64,000 nt of DNA, taken from Parvibaculum sp040390855. Its GTDB lineage: Bacteria > Pseudomonadota > Alphaproteobacteria > Parvibaculales > Parvibaculaceae. Position 1 is the first letter of the stretch. The number at the start of each line of letters is the position of its first letter. Shown in pieces: positions 8,244 to 17,818 of the stretch. The position numbers and the translations under genes are program-made. The notes beneath the pieces were generated by a model, which saw nothing but the letters and a program-made list of their open reading frames with translations, was not told the DNA's origin and ran no database searches. The stretch spans positions 1 through 64,000 of the forward strand of contig JAZJXO010000001.1 of NCBI GenBank assembly GCA_040390855.1. The letters run 5' to 3'.

Positions 8244-11156
8244 ATGACTGAAACGCCCTTTCCCGATTCGCCCGATGAGGCATCAACTCTGCCGCAGGAG
8301 TTGACGGCAATCGTGCCTGCGCGTCTTGATGCACCGCTCGGCTGGGGTGCGGTCGCGGTAAGTGCGGATGGTGAAATCGAAGAGCTGGGAGCCACCGAGG
8401 CGCTGGACCGCCTGTCGCGTGCGGCTGTCCTCTGCGTCCATGGCGGCTTCACGGCACGGCGCATCGCGCTTGGCCTCACGTCCCGCAAAGCCCGGACCCT
8501 CAAAGGCACTGTGGTCGGCCCGCAAGTCTTCGACCTTCTCGATCTTTTTGCCTTTGTGCATCCCGCCTCACCCTGCCTGCCCACGCCATCAGGCCTTATC
8601 CGTGCGCTGGGCCTCAGCGCTTCGAGCCCGCCTGAAGATCAGGCGCTCACACTTCATGTCGCTGCCCATCGCCTGCTCGCCACGTTGCGCTCGCCGCATT
8701 ATCCCGACCGCGCAAGCGCGGCGCGTATCGCCATCCGCATGGATGAAGCCCGCTGGGTCTGGGGCCCCGCCGTCAAAGCGGCGCTTGCCGACATTATCGC
8801 GCGTGACGGACGCCCGCCTATCGGACGCGGCTTCGACGTCTGGAACGATCTGGCCGAATGGGAAGATGACGCGCCGCGGCCTACCCCCTCCTCGCTTCCT
8901 GTCAGCGAAGATGAAGCCCGCGCGCGCCTCGCCGCGCTTGTCGGACCTGGTGCCGAAGCACGGCCTGCGCAGTCTGATTTTGCCGCTGCCACCGCGCGGG
9001 CCTTCAACGCGCGTGAAGCGGCAGGCGCACCTAATATCGTCATTGCAGAGGCAGGCACCGGCATCGGCAAGACGCTTGGCTATATCGCGCCCGCAAGCCT
9101 CTGGGCCGAACGGAACAAGGGCACGGTCTGGCTATCGACCTACACGAAAAATCTGCAACGCCAGCTTGATCAGGAACTGACGCGGCTCTATCCCGATCCC
9201 GCTGAAAAGAGCGAAAAGGCTGTGATCCGCAAAGGTCGGGAAAATTATCTCTGTCTTTTGAATTTTGAGGAACTGGCGGTACGCGCCGCCACAAGCGGCC
9301 AAGGCGTCACTGTGGGCCTCATCGCGCGTTGGGCGCGGGCCAGCCGCGACGGCGACATGGTCGGCGGCGATTTTCCCGCATGGCTCACACAGCGCATGAA
9401 TGTGAGCAGCGAGCCACGCGGGGCGCTGACCGACCGGCGCGGCGAATGCATTTATAGCGCCTGCACCCATTTCAAAAAATGCTTCATCGAAAAAGCGATC
9501 CGCAAAGCGCGTCGCGCCGATATTGTTGTGGCAAACCACGCCCTTGTCATGCGGCAGGCGGCACTCGATCAGGCAGTCGCACTTCTTGCGCCCAAAGCCA
9601 ATGCGCATACAGCGGATGCCGCTGGCAATTCAGAAGACGAAGAGCCGAGCGGACGCGAAGCCCGATCGCGTTTTGTCTTTGACGAAGGGCATCATATTTT
9701 CGATGCCGCCGACAGCGCATTTTCCACGCATCTTTCCGCGCTTGAAACAGCCGAACTGCGCCGCTGGATCAGAGGGCCTGAAGGCGCACGCGGCCGGCGC
9801 GGACGCGGGCTTGAAGACCGAATTGCCGATCTCGTCAGCGGCGACACCGCGAGCGAAGAGGCGCTCTCGGCCGCCATGACCGCCGCCCTGACGCTGCCGT
9901 CGACAGGCTGGGGATCGCGCCTCAATGAAGGTACCCCGAAACGCGAGGCCGAGTTTTTTTTGGCGCTTGTGGATAAGCAGGTTCACGCCCGCACCGAAAA
10001 CGACGACACGCCCTTCTCGCTTGAGGCAGATGTTGAACCGCTGGTTGACGGATTGGCGCTCGCCGCCCGCGCTTTCGATCTGTCATTGCAAAAGCTCATT
10101 ACGCCGCTCCTGAACATCGCCGATGGGCTGCGTACCAAACTCGACAATCAAACGTCAGACCTTGACAGCGCCACACGCACGCGCATGGATGCCGCCGCCC
10201 GCGGGCTTGAGCGCCGCGCAAAAATTCTAATCCCTTCATGGCGCGCGATGCTTGCTGCGATCGGCCAGCCGACGCCGCAGCATTTTGTTGACTGGTTTTC
10301 CATCGAGCGCGTTGACGGGCGCGATATTGATGTCGGGATGCATCGCCACTGGCGCGATCCGAGCGAACCTTTTGCCCAAAGCGTGCTGGAGCCTGCGCAT
10401 GGTGTTGTCATCACGTCGGCCACCTTGCGCGACCGTCTGCCCGATGATGAGGCGGATGACGATAACTGGCAGTCGGCTGAAATCCGCACCGGCGTGGTAC
10501 ATCTCGCCACGCCTGCGCGTCGCGCCTTCATGCTCTCGCCGTTTGATTATGCCAGACAGGCACGTATCTATGTTGTGCGCGACGTTAAAGGCTCCGACAT
10601 GGATCAGGTGGCCGCTGCCACACGCGAATTGTTCCTCGCGTCAGGCGGCGGCGCATTGGGCCTCTTCACCGCCATTCATCGGTTGCGCAATGTGCATGAA
10701 CGCATCCTCGCGCCGCTTGAGCAATCCGACATTCCGCTTTACGCCCAGCATGTCGATGCACTCGACACGAGTACGCTTGTCGATATTTTCCGCGCCGAGG
10801 AAAATTCCTGTCTGCTCGGCACGGATGCGGTGCGCGACGGTGTCGATGTACCGGGCCGGTCGCTGCGCATGATCGTCTTTGACCGCACGCCCTGGCCGCG
10901 TCCGGACATTTTGCACAAGGCCCGGCGCAGTCAATTCGGCGGCGCACGTTACGACGATATGCTGACGCGGCTGCGACTCAAGCAGGCCTTTGGCCGCCTC
11001 ATCCGCAGCCAGTCTGACAAAGGCGTTTTTGTCATGCTGGATGCGCGTCTGCCCACGAGACTTACCTCTGCTTTTCCTGACGGTGTGGTGGTCGAGCGCG
11101 TCGGTCTGGCGGACGCCATTGCCGGTGCGCGTGCATTTCTCGCAACGCCGCTCTAG
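8244..11156 (+). CDS. DinG/XPD-family ATP-dependent DNA helicase
   Basis: A 970-residue superfamily 2 helicase of the Rad3/XPD-DinG type. Walker A is EAGTGIGKTLGYIAP (about residues 267-281), the DEAH-like box is FDEGHH (about 478), motif III/IV follows in VITSATLRDRL, and the C-terminal arginine-finger region is KQAFGRLIRSQSDKG. Cysteines in YLCLLNFEEL, GECIYSACTHFKKC provide the four-Cys iron-sulfur cluster arrangement seen in this family. The first ~230 residues resemble a degenerate nuclease-like domain often fused to alphaproteobacterial DinG proteins. Expected role: unwinding of 5'-tailed DNA, R-loops or D-loops during repair. It starts 30 bases after the kinase-like gene. Confidence 0.9.
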   Translation: MTETPFPDSPDEASTLPQELTAIVPARLDAPLGWGAVAVSADGEIEELGATEALDRLSRAAVLCVHGGFTARRIALGLTSRKARTLKGTVVGPQVFDLLDLFAFVHPASPCLPTPSGLIRALGLSASSPPEDQALTLHVAAHRLLATLRSPHYPDRASAARIAIRMDEARWVWGPAVKAALADIIARDGRPPIGRGFDVWNDLAEWEDDAPRPTPSSLPVSEDEARARLAALVGPGAEARPAQSDFAAATARAFNAREAAGAPNIVIAEAGTGIGKTLGYIAPASLWAERNKGTVWLSTYTKNLQRQLDQELTRLYPDPAEKSEKAVIRKGRENYLCLLNFEELAVRAATSGQGVTVGLIARWARASRDGDMVGGDFPAWLTQRMNVSSEPRGALTDRRGECIYSACTHFKKCFIEKAIRKARRADIVVANHALVMRQAALDQAVALLAPKANAHTADAAGNSEDEEPSGREARSRFVFDEGHHIFDAADSAFSTHLSALETAELRRWIRGPEGARGRRGRGLEDRIADLVSGDTASEEALSAAMTAALTLPSTGWGSRLNEGTPKREAEFFLALVDKQVHARTENDDTPFSLEADVEPLVDGLALAARAFDLSLQKLITPLLNIADGLRTKLDNQTSDLDSATRTRMDAAARGLERRAKILIPSWRAMLAAIGQPTPQHFVDWFSIERVDGRDIDVGMHRHWRDPSEPFAQSVLEPAHGVVITSATLRDRLPDDEADDDNWQSAEIRTGVVHLATPARRAFMLSPFDYARQARIYVVRDVKGSDMDQVAAATRELFLASGGGALGLFTAIHRLRNVHERILAPLEQSDIPLYAQHVDALDTSTLVDIFRAEENSCLLGTDAVRDGVDVPGRSLRMIVFDRTPWPRPDILHKARRSQFGGARYDDMLTRLRLKQAFGRLIRSQSDKGVFVMLDARLPTRLTSAFPDGVVVERVGLADAIAGARAFLATPL

Positions 11157-11219
11157 GCCCTTGCCCATATCGGTGGCGCAACCTAAGCTCGCGCCACTTC
11201 AAACCGCCAAGGACAAATG

Positions 11220-11630
11220 ATGTCAACGATCTCGCCCGAACACGCCCTTATCTATGTCATGGTCACCATGAGCGCCGTTGACAGCGCCATGTCGGACAAT
11301 GAATTGCGCACCATTGGCGAAATCGTGCAGCACCTGCCTGCCTTCCGTAATTTCGATGCCGACCGCCTCATTCCGGTTGCCAAGGAATGCGCCTCCATCC
11401 TGCAAGAAGATGGCGGGCTTGATGCGGTTTTCGGTCTGGTGAGTGATGCGCTGCCATCGCACTTGCGCGAAACAGGCTATGCGGTCGCCGTCGAAATCGC
11501 GTCGGTTGATCTGCCCGTCCGTCAGGAAGAAGTGCGGCTGTTGCAACTGCTGCGCGATGCACTGAGCCTCGACAAGCTCGTTGCCGCGGCCATCGAACGC
11601 GGTGCCCGTGCGCGCTTTATGACGCTTTAA
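11220..11630 (+). CDS. TerB-like (tellurite resistance) family protein
   Basis: A 136-residue all-helical protein of the TerB/DjlA-N domain superfamily, shown by the acidic metal-binding pattern around MSAVDSAMSDNELRTIGEIV near the N-terminus and EIASVDLPVRQEEVRLLQLL in the second repeat. Family members bind divalent metal through these acidic loops. Actual tellurite resistance is doubtful since no other ter gene is nearby. Two ATGs are adjacent (11217 and 11220) and either could serve. The 3' end overlaps by 4 bases the convergent gene on the other strand. Confidence 0.75.
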   Translation: MSTISPEHALIYVMVTMSAVDSAMSDNELRTIGEIVQHLPAFRNFDADRLIPVAKECASILQEDGGLDAVFGLVSDALPSHLRETGYAVAVEIASVDLPVRQEEVRLLQLLRDALSLDKLVAAAIERGARARFMTL

Positions 11631-12349
11631 GGCTTGGGTGCGGCCCCGTCCTCGCATGGTCCGGTGCCGGTTTTTTTCAACTCATCTTCGATACGATCAT
11701 AGAATGTGCGTGTGCAGGTGCTGCCTGCATAAGTATCTGTCTCGCGGTGAATGAGCACAGGCGTTGTGCCGTCATAAGTATAAACATCTGCACCGCTTTC
11801 GGACACGCTGCTTCGCCATTCGCTGTTGATCTCCTGCGCATCGGCGTCAAATTTCGGCGAGGTAATATCGTCGAGGCCCGGATTGGCAAGGAACTTTCCG
11901 TCTGCCTCCGACCAAAGCCAGTTCTGATAGGGCATGTTCGGTCCCGCAGGCACGAAGCGCACGACGCGCATATCGAGGAAGCCGTCGAAATTCAGATCCG
12001 CCAACTCAAAGCCGTTATGCTCAATGCTCGAAGGCACGTTTGATTCAACCGGCGCAATCGTTTGAAAGGGTGCTGTCTCGCCCTTGCGGGTGATGTCGAT
12101 ACGGTCGATGATGCTCGCGCCTGAAGCAGAATCGACATGGCGCGTGAGCTTCATCTCAAACGGTGGCAATGACGGGTTGATCGTGCTCTGACATATAAGA
12201 GGCACATCGAGCGCCGGATCGTCGCAGAAAAAACCGCCCTCAAAGGTTTCGTCGCCGACCGGCCCGTCCGTCTCCGCCGCAAGGACTGCGCCAGCCCACA
12301 TCGCTATGGCCGCGATGCCAAGAAACATTCCATGTTTTGCGCTCATCAT
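11627..12349 (-). CDS. Exported XAC2610-like protein
   Basis: A 240-residue secreted or periplasmic protein with a signal peptide (residues about 1-24, cleavage near VLA-AE). The segment FELADLNFDGFLDMRVVRF (about 115-133) is a calcium-loop-like motif typical of XAC2610-related and FG-GAP-like domains, and PYQNWLWSEADGKFLANPGL follows as in that family. Four cysteines (CDD, CQS, CTR, GPC) probably make two periplasmic disulfides. Function unknown. It converges on the TerB-like gene with a 4-base overlap. Confidence 0.65.
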   Translation of the reverse strand: MMSAKHGMFLGIAAIAMWAGAVLAAETDGPVGDETFEGGFFCDDPALDVPLICQSTINPSLPPFEMKLTRHVDSASGASIIDRIDITRKGETAPFQTIAPVESNVPSSIEHNGFELADLNFDGFLDMRVVRFVPAGPNMPYQNWLWSEADGKFLANPGLDDITSPKFDADAQEINSEWRSSVSESGADVYTYDGTTPVLIHRETDTYAGSTCTRTFYDRIEDELKKTGTGPCEDGAAPKP

Positions 12350-12482
12350 CGTTCGACCTCACGCCTGTTCTTGTGACGCCCAGTCTAACCAATTTGGCGG
12401 ACCCGGACTGTTACGTGTTTGCCGCAGGCGCATGCCGAAGAGCGGCCTTTCCTCCCCCGCCGTTTCGTTTCACACTTTATCC

Positions 12483-13322
12483 ATGCCGAGCACGACCATA
12501 TTTATAGCAAGTGAACCCGCGATCCGCCTGACGGGTTTCGCGCTCGCCTTCGCCGTTCTCGTCGGTCTTGAATTTTTGTCGCCTGCGCGTGGGGTGCCGC
12601 ATCGTTTCACCCGCTGGCGCTCCAATTTGGGCCTCATTGTGGCAGGCACAATTTTGCTGCGCCTCACCTTTCCGGTCGCGGCTTTCGGCACAGCCATCTG
12701 GGCGGAGGCACACCATGTCGGCCTCTTCCATCTCGTCAACCTGCCCTATGCCTTGGCCTTCCTCCTTTCGCTTATCGCGCTTGACCTTCTCATCTATGGC
12801 CAGCATGTCGTCTCACATCATGTGCCTCTCCTCTGGCGGCTCCACAAAGTCCATCATTCCGATACAGACCTTGATGTCACGACGGCGCTACGCTTTCATC
12901 CCTTTGAAATCGCACTCAGCATGATGATCAAAATGGCCGCTGTCGCGGGTCTTGGTGCGCCGCCTTTGGCCGTGCTCACATTTGAAATTCTGCTCAATGC
13001 TACGGCTATGTTTTCACATGCCAATATCGCGCTCGGGCCCAAGGCCGACCAGCTTTTACGCCGCGTCATCGTCACGCCCGACATGCACCGCGTCCATCAC
13101 AGCGACGTCGTCACATTACAAAACAGGAATTTTGGATTTAATCTGTCACTCTGGGATAGGATTTTTGCTACATATCATAGCGTGGACAAAGCCGGTCTTG
13201 CCACGATGCGTATCGGCCTTGCCGGACTTGACGACAGCAAACCCGGCCGATTTTTCTGGAGCCTTATCTTGCCGTTTCTGAACAATGATACGAAAAGCGT
13301 GGCCGACGGAGACAAATTATGA
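12483..13322 (+). CDS. Sterol desaturase / fatty acid hydroxylase family membrane protein
   Basis: A 279-residue integral membrane di-iron oxygenase of the fatty-acid-hydroxylase superfamily. The His clusters are HVVSHHVPLLWRLHKVHHSD (about residues 107-126), FHP, then HANIALG and DMHRVHHSD (about 199-207), matching the HX3H / HX2HH / HX2HH pattern. Four hydrophobic segments surround them. Such enzymes hydroxylate or desaturate lipid chains, hopanoids or carotenoids; the substrate here is unknown. The start is uncertain: the frame is open upstream, with another ATG at 12432. The stop overlaps the ATG of the SixA gene (ATGA), so the two are translationally coupled. Confidence 0.85.
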   Translation: MPSTTIFIASEPAIRLTGFALAFAVLVGLEFLSPARGVPHRFTRWRSNLGLIVAGTILLRLTFPVAAFGTAIWAEAHHVGLFHLVNLPYALAFLLSLIALDLLIYGQHVVSHHVPLLWRLHKVHHSDTDLDVTTALRFHPFEIALSMMIKMAAVAGLGAPPLAVLTFEILLNATAMFSHANIALGPKADQLLRRVIVTPDMHRVHHSDVVTLQNRNFGFNLSLWDRIFATYHSVDKAGLATMRIGLAGLDDSKPGRFFWSLILPFLNNDTKSVADGDKL

Positions 13323-13852
13323 AACGCCTCTGTCTCATGCGTCACGCCAAGTCCGATTGGTCCGATCCGGCGAATGATGATTTCTCGCGTGGGCTGAACG
13401 AACGCGGTGAAGTAGCCGCCGCCTTCATGGCAAACTATATTGCCCACTCGCCCTATCGTCCCGATCATGTGATCTGCTCGACCGCACGGCGCGCCTCGCA
13501 GACCTGCGAACCGCTCGCTCAGGCGCTCGGCCCCGATGTGCCAGTCACCTATGACGACACGCTTTATCATGCCATGCCGGATGTCCTGATCGCACACGCC
13601 CATAGCGCACCTGAAAGCGCCTCGACCCTTCTCATCGTCTCGCATAATCCCGGCCTCGTGCTGCTGGCCATGGCGCTTGCACGCGACCCCGACGAAGAGA
13701 TCGCGCTGCGCGTTGCCAATGGCGTGCCGACAGGCGGGTTCATGGTATTTGATTTTCCGGAAGCAGAAAGCTGGGCCGATATTACCGAAGGCAAGGCCGA
13801 TGCGATTTTCTTCGGCCGTCCGCGCGATCTGATGGCTGAGGCAAAAGCCTAG
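13319..13852 (+). CDS. sixA: SixA-type phosphohistidine phosphatase
   Basis: A 177-residue member of the histidine phosphatase superfamily. The N-terminal RHA motif is in KRLCLMRHAKSDWSDP (His8), with a second catalytic His in LIVSHNPGL (about residue 108). Proteins of this short form resemble SixA, which dephosphorylates phosphohistidine on Hpt domains or PTS proteins. The ATG overlaps the stop of the membrane hydroxylase gene. The 3' end overlaps by 4 bases the stop of the convergent binding-protein gene. Superfamily placement is firm; the substrate is inferred. Confidence 0.85.
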   Translation: MKRLCLMRHAKSDWSDPANDDFSRGLNERGEVAAAFMANYIAHSPYRPDHVICSTARRASQTCEPLAQALGPDVPVTYDDTLYHAMPDVLIAHAHSAPESASTLLIVSHNPGLVLLAMALARDPDEEIALRVANGVPTGGFMVFDFPEAESWADITEGKADAIFFGRPRDLMAEAKA

Positions 13853-14808
13853 CGTATAGACTGGCCGAAATAAGGCCGCGCGATTTTTGGCTCCGTGCCG
13901 TCCTGCACAATGTCGGCAATGGCCTTGTTCACATCCGCCCGCAGCTTTGTGTCTGCTGCCCGCAACGCAATGCCCGCGCCCGTGCCGAAATAAGCCGCAT
14001 CGACATAATCGCCACCGATCATCCGGCAGCAGCCGGAACCGCCGCCGCGCTTCATCCAGTAGAGCAACGCATTGCGGTCGCCAAAGACAAGATCGGCTTT
14101 GCCATCGATAAGAGCTGCCTCCGCATCATCCAGTGTCGGAACAGTTAAAAGTTTAGCACCGGCAAACCGCACTTTCAGAAAAGCCTCATGTGTGCTGCCT
14201 GCCTGCACAGCGATCATCTGCGTGGCGAACGATCCGGCGCTTAGTGCTTTCGCATCGCGACGTCCTGCAAAATGGCCCGGCGTCTGATAATAGGCATCGG
14301 AAAAAGCGATCTCCTTGCCCGCTTTGACACCAGACCCTGCTTTGTCGGGAATGAGCATGGAGGCCACAACCATATCGGCCTCGCCCCGCTTCAACGCTAC
14401 GAGCAGCGCCTTCCAGCTCCGCGTTTCAATTTCACATTGCCGTTCGAGCCGCATGCAAATCGCATGGACCATATCAATGTCATAGCCGACCAGCGCACCG
14501 GCACCATTGCGTCCGTTGAAGGGAGGATAGGCACCCTCGGTCAGTACGCGCAATGGATGACCGCCCGCCGTCGTCGCCACAGCAGCAGCCGGTTTTTCAA
14601 CCAACTCCGATTGGGGCTTCGCCAAGGGCGTCACGGCATCTTCAGGCCGGGGTTCTTCGGCAATAGTAACTTTGCTCTCAGGCTTTGCAAAATACGCCGC
14701 CCCTACGTCGCCCCGCAGCCAGGGCAGCGGCATTCCCTGATACATCTGGGCGAGAACCCCCGAAATGATCACGATGGCCAGCAGGTTGATATAGAACAGC
14801 GCGCGCAT
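13849..14808 (-). CDS. Membrane-anchored family 3 solute-binding protein
   Basis: A 319-residue protein with one N-terminal membrane anchor (residues about 4-22), a Pro/Ala-rich linker, and a family 3 extracellular solute-binding domain from about residue 84 (LRVLTEGAYPPFNGR, then GYDIDMVHAICMRL, GEADMVVASM, FGDRNAL). This fold binds amino acids or related polar molecules in ABC uptake systems, or acts as a sensor domain. No ABC permease or ATPase gene adjoins it, so it either serves a remote transporter or has been recruited to another role. The cysteine pair SGCCRM is unusual. Confidence 0.75.
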   Translation of the reverse strand: MRALFYINLLAIVIISGVLAQMYQGMPLPWLRGDVGAAYFAKPESKVTIAEEPRPEDAVTPLAKPQSELVEKPAAAVATTAGGHPLRVLTEGAYPPFNGRNGAGALVGYDIDMVHAICMRLERQCEIETRSWKALLVALKRGEADMVVASMLIPDKAGSGVKAGKEIAFSDAYYQTPGHFAGRRDAKALSAGSFATQMIAVQAGSTHEAFLKVRFAGAKLLTVPTLDDAEAALIDGKADLVFGDRNALLYWMKRGGGSGCCRMIGGDYVDAAYFGTGAGIALRAADTKLRADVNKAIADIVQDGTEPKIARPYFGQSIR

Positions 14809-14827
14809 TCTGTGCCTGTCTCAGACT

Positions 14828-14844
14828 TGTTTCAAAATGAAACA
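14828..14844. promoter_or_regulatory. Inverted repeat upstream of the solute-binding protein gene
   Basis: TGTTTCA-AAA-TGAAACA is a perfect 7-bp inverted repeat lying 20 bases upstream of the leftward gene start at 14808. It could be an operator or a 5' UTR hairpin. The rest of the 14809-15055 spacer is comparatively AT-rich, and I recognise nothing else in it. Confidence 0.3.
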
Positions 14845-15055
14845 GCGCGAAGCGTCCTCTGTCCCGCAGAAAGACGCAATATGCGAGTTCCACCTCATTT
14901 CATCCACAGAAAAGCAAGTCTTGTGCCCCATCAAAGCGATCATCCTGACCTTTGGTTTTATTCCAAACTGAACTTTCCGTTTTACTTTCGTGAAATTCAT
15001 CCGTGATCTGATTGTTTAGTATCGCGTGCGTGTAACCCTCGGAATGAGGATCGCG

Positions 15056-15465
15056 ATGTCACCGAGAGATAGCTGGACACAGAACGGCTCACGCCGTTCT
15101 GAAGGGAAAGTGTCGGCAAAAATCCCCCGCTTAAAGACGATGGTCGGCCTGAAGAGGTTCGCGTCGGTGGCTTTTCGGAGAATGCTTCACCGTTCAGGTG
15201 GCACAGTTTCCGGCCGCGCCGTCCGCTTCTGGGCGAGCTTGCGGTCAGGACGGGGTTCATCGCGCAAGCACCGCTTGACAGGCTGCTCCGCCGCCAGCAT
15301 TCCTCCGGCGAAAGCTTCGTCAGCTCAGACGGCCTACACGCCATTGACACCGCCCGCCTTATCTCCATCCAATCGCAATCGCCTTTCATTGATCTCACAC
15401 ACCAGCCGATTGATCCGACACTTGCGAGCACCGCTGATCTTGATGACTATATCGCGCATCAATAT
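15056..15465 (+). pseudogene. Out-of-frame N-terminus of the glycosyltransferase (MshEN-like domain)
   Basis: The ATG at 15056 has AGGA just upstream and reads MSPRDSWTQNGSRRSEGK in frame 2. From about 15120 onward the protein-like sequence continues in frame 1, without a stop, into the glycosyltransferase: LLGELAVRTGFIAQAPLDRL, then RRQHSSGESF and the rest. That segment looks like a GspE-N/MshEN domain, which precedes GT2 enzymes in many alphaproteobacteria and can bind c-di-GMP. No ATG, GTG or TTG exists in frame 1 between the stop at 15100 and 15466. The shift falls by an A5 run and a C5 run (15118-15128), so one gained or lost base explains it. It may be a sequencing error, a true mutation or recoding. 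Confidence 0.6.
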
Positions 15466-17148
15466 ATGCCGTGGCGCTGGATCAATCGCGAAGTCGTCTA
15501 TGTGGCGACAGATCCCGACCGGGTGCGGGCGTGTATTGAAGCGCACGAGGACCGGCCCTGCCTCATCTATGTGGTGACGCCAAAAGCGATCCGTCTGGCT
15601 ATTCAGGAGCGGTTCCACAACGCACTCAATGAGCGTGCCCGGCTTCACCTTGCCAAAACCTCGCCGGAAAATTCCGCGCAACACCGCTTCAGACCGAAAC
15701 AGTCCGCCGTTCTCCTCGCACTCCCGGTGCTCACCATCGGCTTGGGGGCTCTCTCACCCTATCTGATGACCGTGGGCATTAGCCTCGTCTTCGCGCTGTG
15801 CTTTCTATCGATCGCGGTTCTCAAAATCATGTCCATTTTTGTCGGGCGCGGTATGAACGATTTCGCGCTTCCCGATGCCGGTCGCGCACTCCGCGTCCAT
15901 GACGACCGCGACCTTCCGGTCTATTCCGTGCTTGTACCGCTTTTTCGTGAGGCGGCGGTGCTTCCCATTCTTATCGAAGCGCTGAACCGTCTCGACTATC
16001 CGGTCGAGAAATTGCAGATCATGCTGATCTTTGAAGAGAGTGACAGTGCAACGATTGCCGCTGCTAAAGCTCTTAAACTGCCTGACAGCATTGAATTCAT
16101 AAGCGTACCCCACAGCCTTCCCCTCACCAAACCGAAAGCCTGCAACTATGCTTTGAGTTTTGCGCGTGGCGACTACCTCGTGGTCTATGACGCAGAAGAC
16201 CTGCCGGAACCCGACCAGCTTCGCCGGGCGCTTGCCGCTTTCGACAAGGATGACGAAAGGCTTGCCTGTGTGCAGGCGCGACTCAATTTCTACAATCAGT
16301 TTGAAAACTGGCTGACGCGGCAGTTCACATTGGAATATGCCGCCTTTTTCGATCTCCTTCTGCCGACACTCGAAAGGCTCGGTCTGCCTATACCTCTCGG
16401 TGGCACATCCACCCATTTCCGCACCCGTACATTGCGCGAGGCGGGCGCGTGGGATCCCTTCAATGTCACAGAAGATGCCGACCTCGGGATGCGCTTTGCC
16501 ATGCTCGGCCTTCGCACCGGCATCATCCGATCAACCACTTTTGAAGAAGCCAACTGCCGCATGGATAACTGGCTGCGTCAACGGTCGCGCTGGATCAAAG
16601 GCTGGTTGCAAACCTATCTCGTGCGGATGCGCCATCCGGTGCAGCTCTGGCGCGCGCTCGGACCGCGCGGCTTTATCGGTTTTCAGGTCGTCATCGGTGG
16701 GTTCTGCCTTGCCAATCTGGTGCACCCTATTTTCTATCTGGCGCTCTCTGCAACACTTCTGAAAGCCTATCTCGAAACCGGGTCCGTCGCTTCCGTCTTC
16801 CGGACCGACATAGTGACCGACTTCAATCTTGCCGTTCTGGCGCTCGGCTACATCGCGTCGATCGCATCGGGCATGGCGGCGGCTTCCGCTCGCAGCTTGC
16901 ATCCGCTCATCTTCTCGGCACTGTCCATGCCTGTCTATTGGCTTCTCATTTCATGGGGCGCCTACAAGGCTCTCTACCAACTTTTCTCTGCGCCTTTCCA
17001 TTGGGAGAAAACTGATCATGGCATTTCGACATTGTGGGCGGAACGACACGCCGGTGCGATGAAAGCGATCGCATATCGCAATGCCGTCAAACCAAAGCAT
17101 CTCGGTAACGTCTCGTTCAGAAATTCGGGTGATGCTGGGCACCTGTAA
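15466..17148 (+). CDS. Membrane glycosyltransferase family 2 (cellulose-synthase-like)
   Basis: The in-frame part is 560 residues: two membrane segments (about residues 85-125), a cytoplasmic GT-A domain (about 150-370) and four C-terminal membrane segments. The processive GT2 motifs are present: VVYDAEDLPEP (DxD), TEDADLG and QRSRWIKGW (QxxRW). This set is typical of synthases that polymerise and export beta-glycans. The product is unknown and no partner export genes adjoin it. The true protein almost certainly begins upstream, with an MshEN-like domain in a frame reached from 15056 only by a one-base shift, giving about 700 residues. ATG 15466 is therefore a nominal start. Confidence 0.85.
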   Translation: MPWRWINREVVYVATDPDRVRACIEAHEDRPCLIYVVTPKAIRLAIQERFHNALNERARLHLAKTSPENSAQHRFRPKQSAVLLALPVLTIGLGALSPYLMTVGISLVFALCFLSIAVLKIMSIFVGRGMNDFALPDAGRALRVHDDRDLPVYSVLVPLFREAAVLPILIEALNRLDYPVEKLQIMLIFEESDSATIAAAKALKLPDSIEFISVPHSLPLTKPKACNYALSFARGDYLVVYDAEDLPEPDQLRRALAAFDKDDERLACVQARLNFYNQFENWLTRQFTLEYAAFFDLLLPTLERLGLPIPLGGTSTHFRTRTLREAGAWDPFNVTEDADLGMRFAMLGLRTGIIRSTTFEEANCRMDNWLRQRSRWIKGWLQTYLVRMRHPVQLWRALGPRGFIGFQVVIGGFCLANLVHPIFYLALSATLLKAYLETGSVASVFRTDIVTDFNLAVLALGYIASIASGMAAASARSLHPLIFSALSMPVYWLLISWGAYKALYQLFSAPFHWEKTDHGISTLWAERHAGAMKAIAYRNAVKPKHLGNVSFRNSGDAGHL

Positions 17149-17178
17149 TAGAAATGTTCCTCCAGCGTATTGTCTGCC

Positions 17179-17721
17179 ATGACCATCGAAGAAAAAATCA
17201 TACCACGGCCGAGCCAGAATGCCTTCGACAAGAGGGTCTACGCCTCCCTCAACGTGATGGTGGTGGAAGACACGACACATATGTCGAGCCTCATCTGCGG
17301 CATTCTCAAATCATTGGGCATCGGGCGTATTTTTGAAGCCCGCAACGGGGCAGATGCGCTGGATATTATGAACAACCAGGCCATCGACATGATGCTGATC
17401 GACGACCTTGCGCCTCCCTTGAGCGGTCTTGCTGTTGTGAAAGAATTGCGGCAGTCCAAAACATCCTCATGCGCCGTGCCTGTGATCCTGCTCACCACCA
17501 AATCCCAGAAAAGCGAAATTTTTGCCGCGCGTGATGCCGGTGTGACCGAAATTCTCTCCAAGCCCTTTTCCGCCGCTCAAATGATAACGCGGATCGAAAC
17601 CGTGCTCGCAAAGCCACGTCCGCTGATCAAAGCCCCTGCTTTTGTCGGGCCGGACCGTCGCCGCCGCGAAAAAGAAGCACCGGAAGCGCGTCGCGCTGCC
17701 GACCGGAAAATCGAAGTCTGA
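17179..17721 (+). CDS. Single-domain response regulator with GPDRRRR tail (first copy)
   Basis: A 180-residue protein: a receiver domain (about residues 23-145) and a short basic tail containing FVGPDRRRREKE. The acidic pocket ED follows VMVV, the phosphoacceptor is the first Asp of LIDDLAPPLSG (Pro at +4 and Gly at +8 match the canonical loop), the switch Thr is in LLTTKS and the Lys in LSKPFS. There is no DNA-binding output domain, so it probably acts through protein contacts or as a phosphate sink. The ATG at 17179 is preferred to a TTG at 17170. A paralogue follows about 100 bases downstream. Confidence 0.85.
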   Translation: MTIEEKIIPRPSQNAFDKRVYASLNVMVVEDTTHMSSLICGILKSLGIGRIFEARNGADALDIMNNQAIDMMLIDDLAPPLSGLAVVKELRQSKTSSCAVPVILLTTKSQKSEIFAARDAGVTEILSKPFSAAQMITRIETVLAKPRPLIKAPAFVGPDRRRREKEAPEARRAADRKIEV

Positions 17722-17818
17722 TCTGGCTTAACGAATGATTTATTATCTTTCCTAACCTTTTGCATACGTTTTGCGCCCATAATGCAGTCCTGATTTCAGA
17801 ATAAGATGAACATCAAGG

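Noticed and set aside
11220..11630. Tellurite resistance locus.
   Set aside because: A lone TerB-fold protein with no other ter genes does not make a resistance system.
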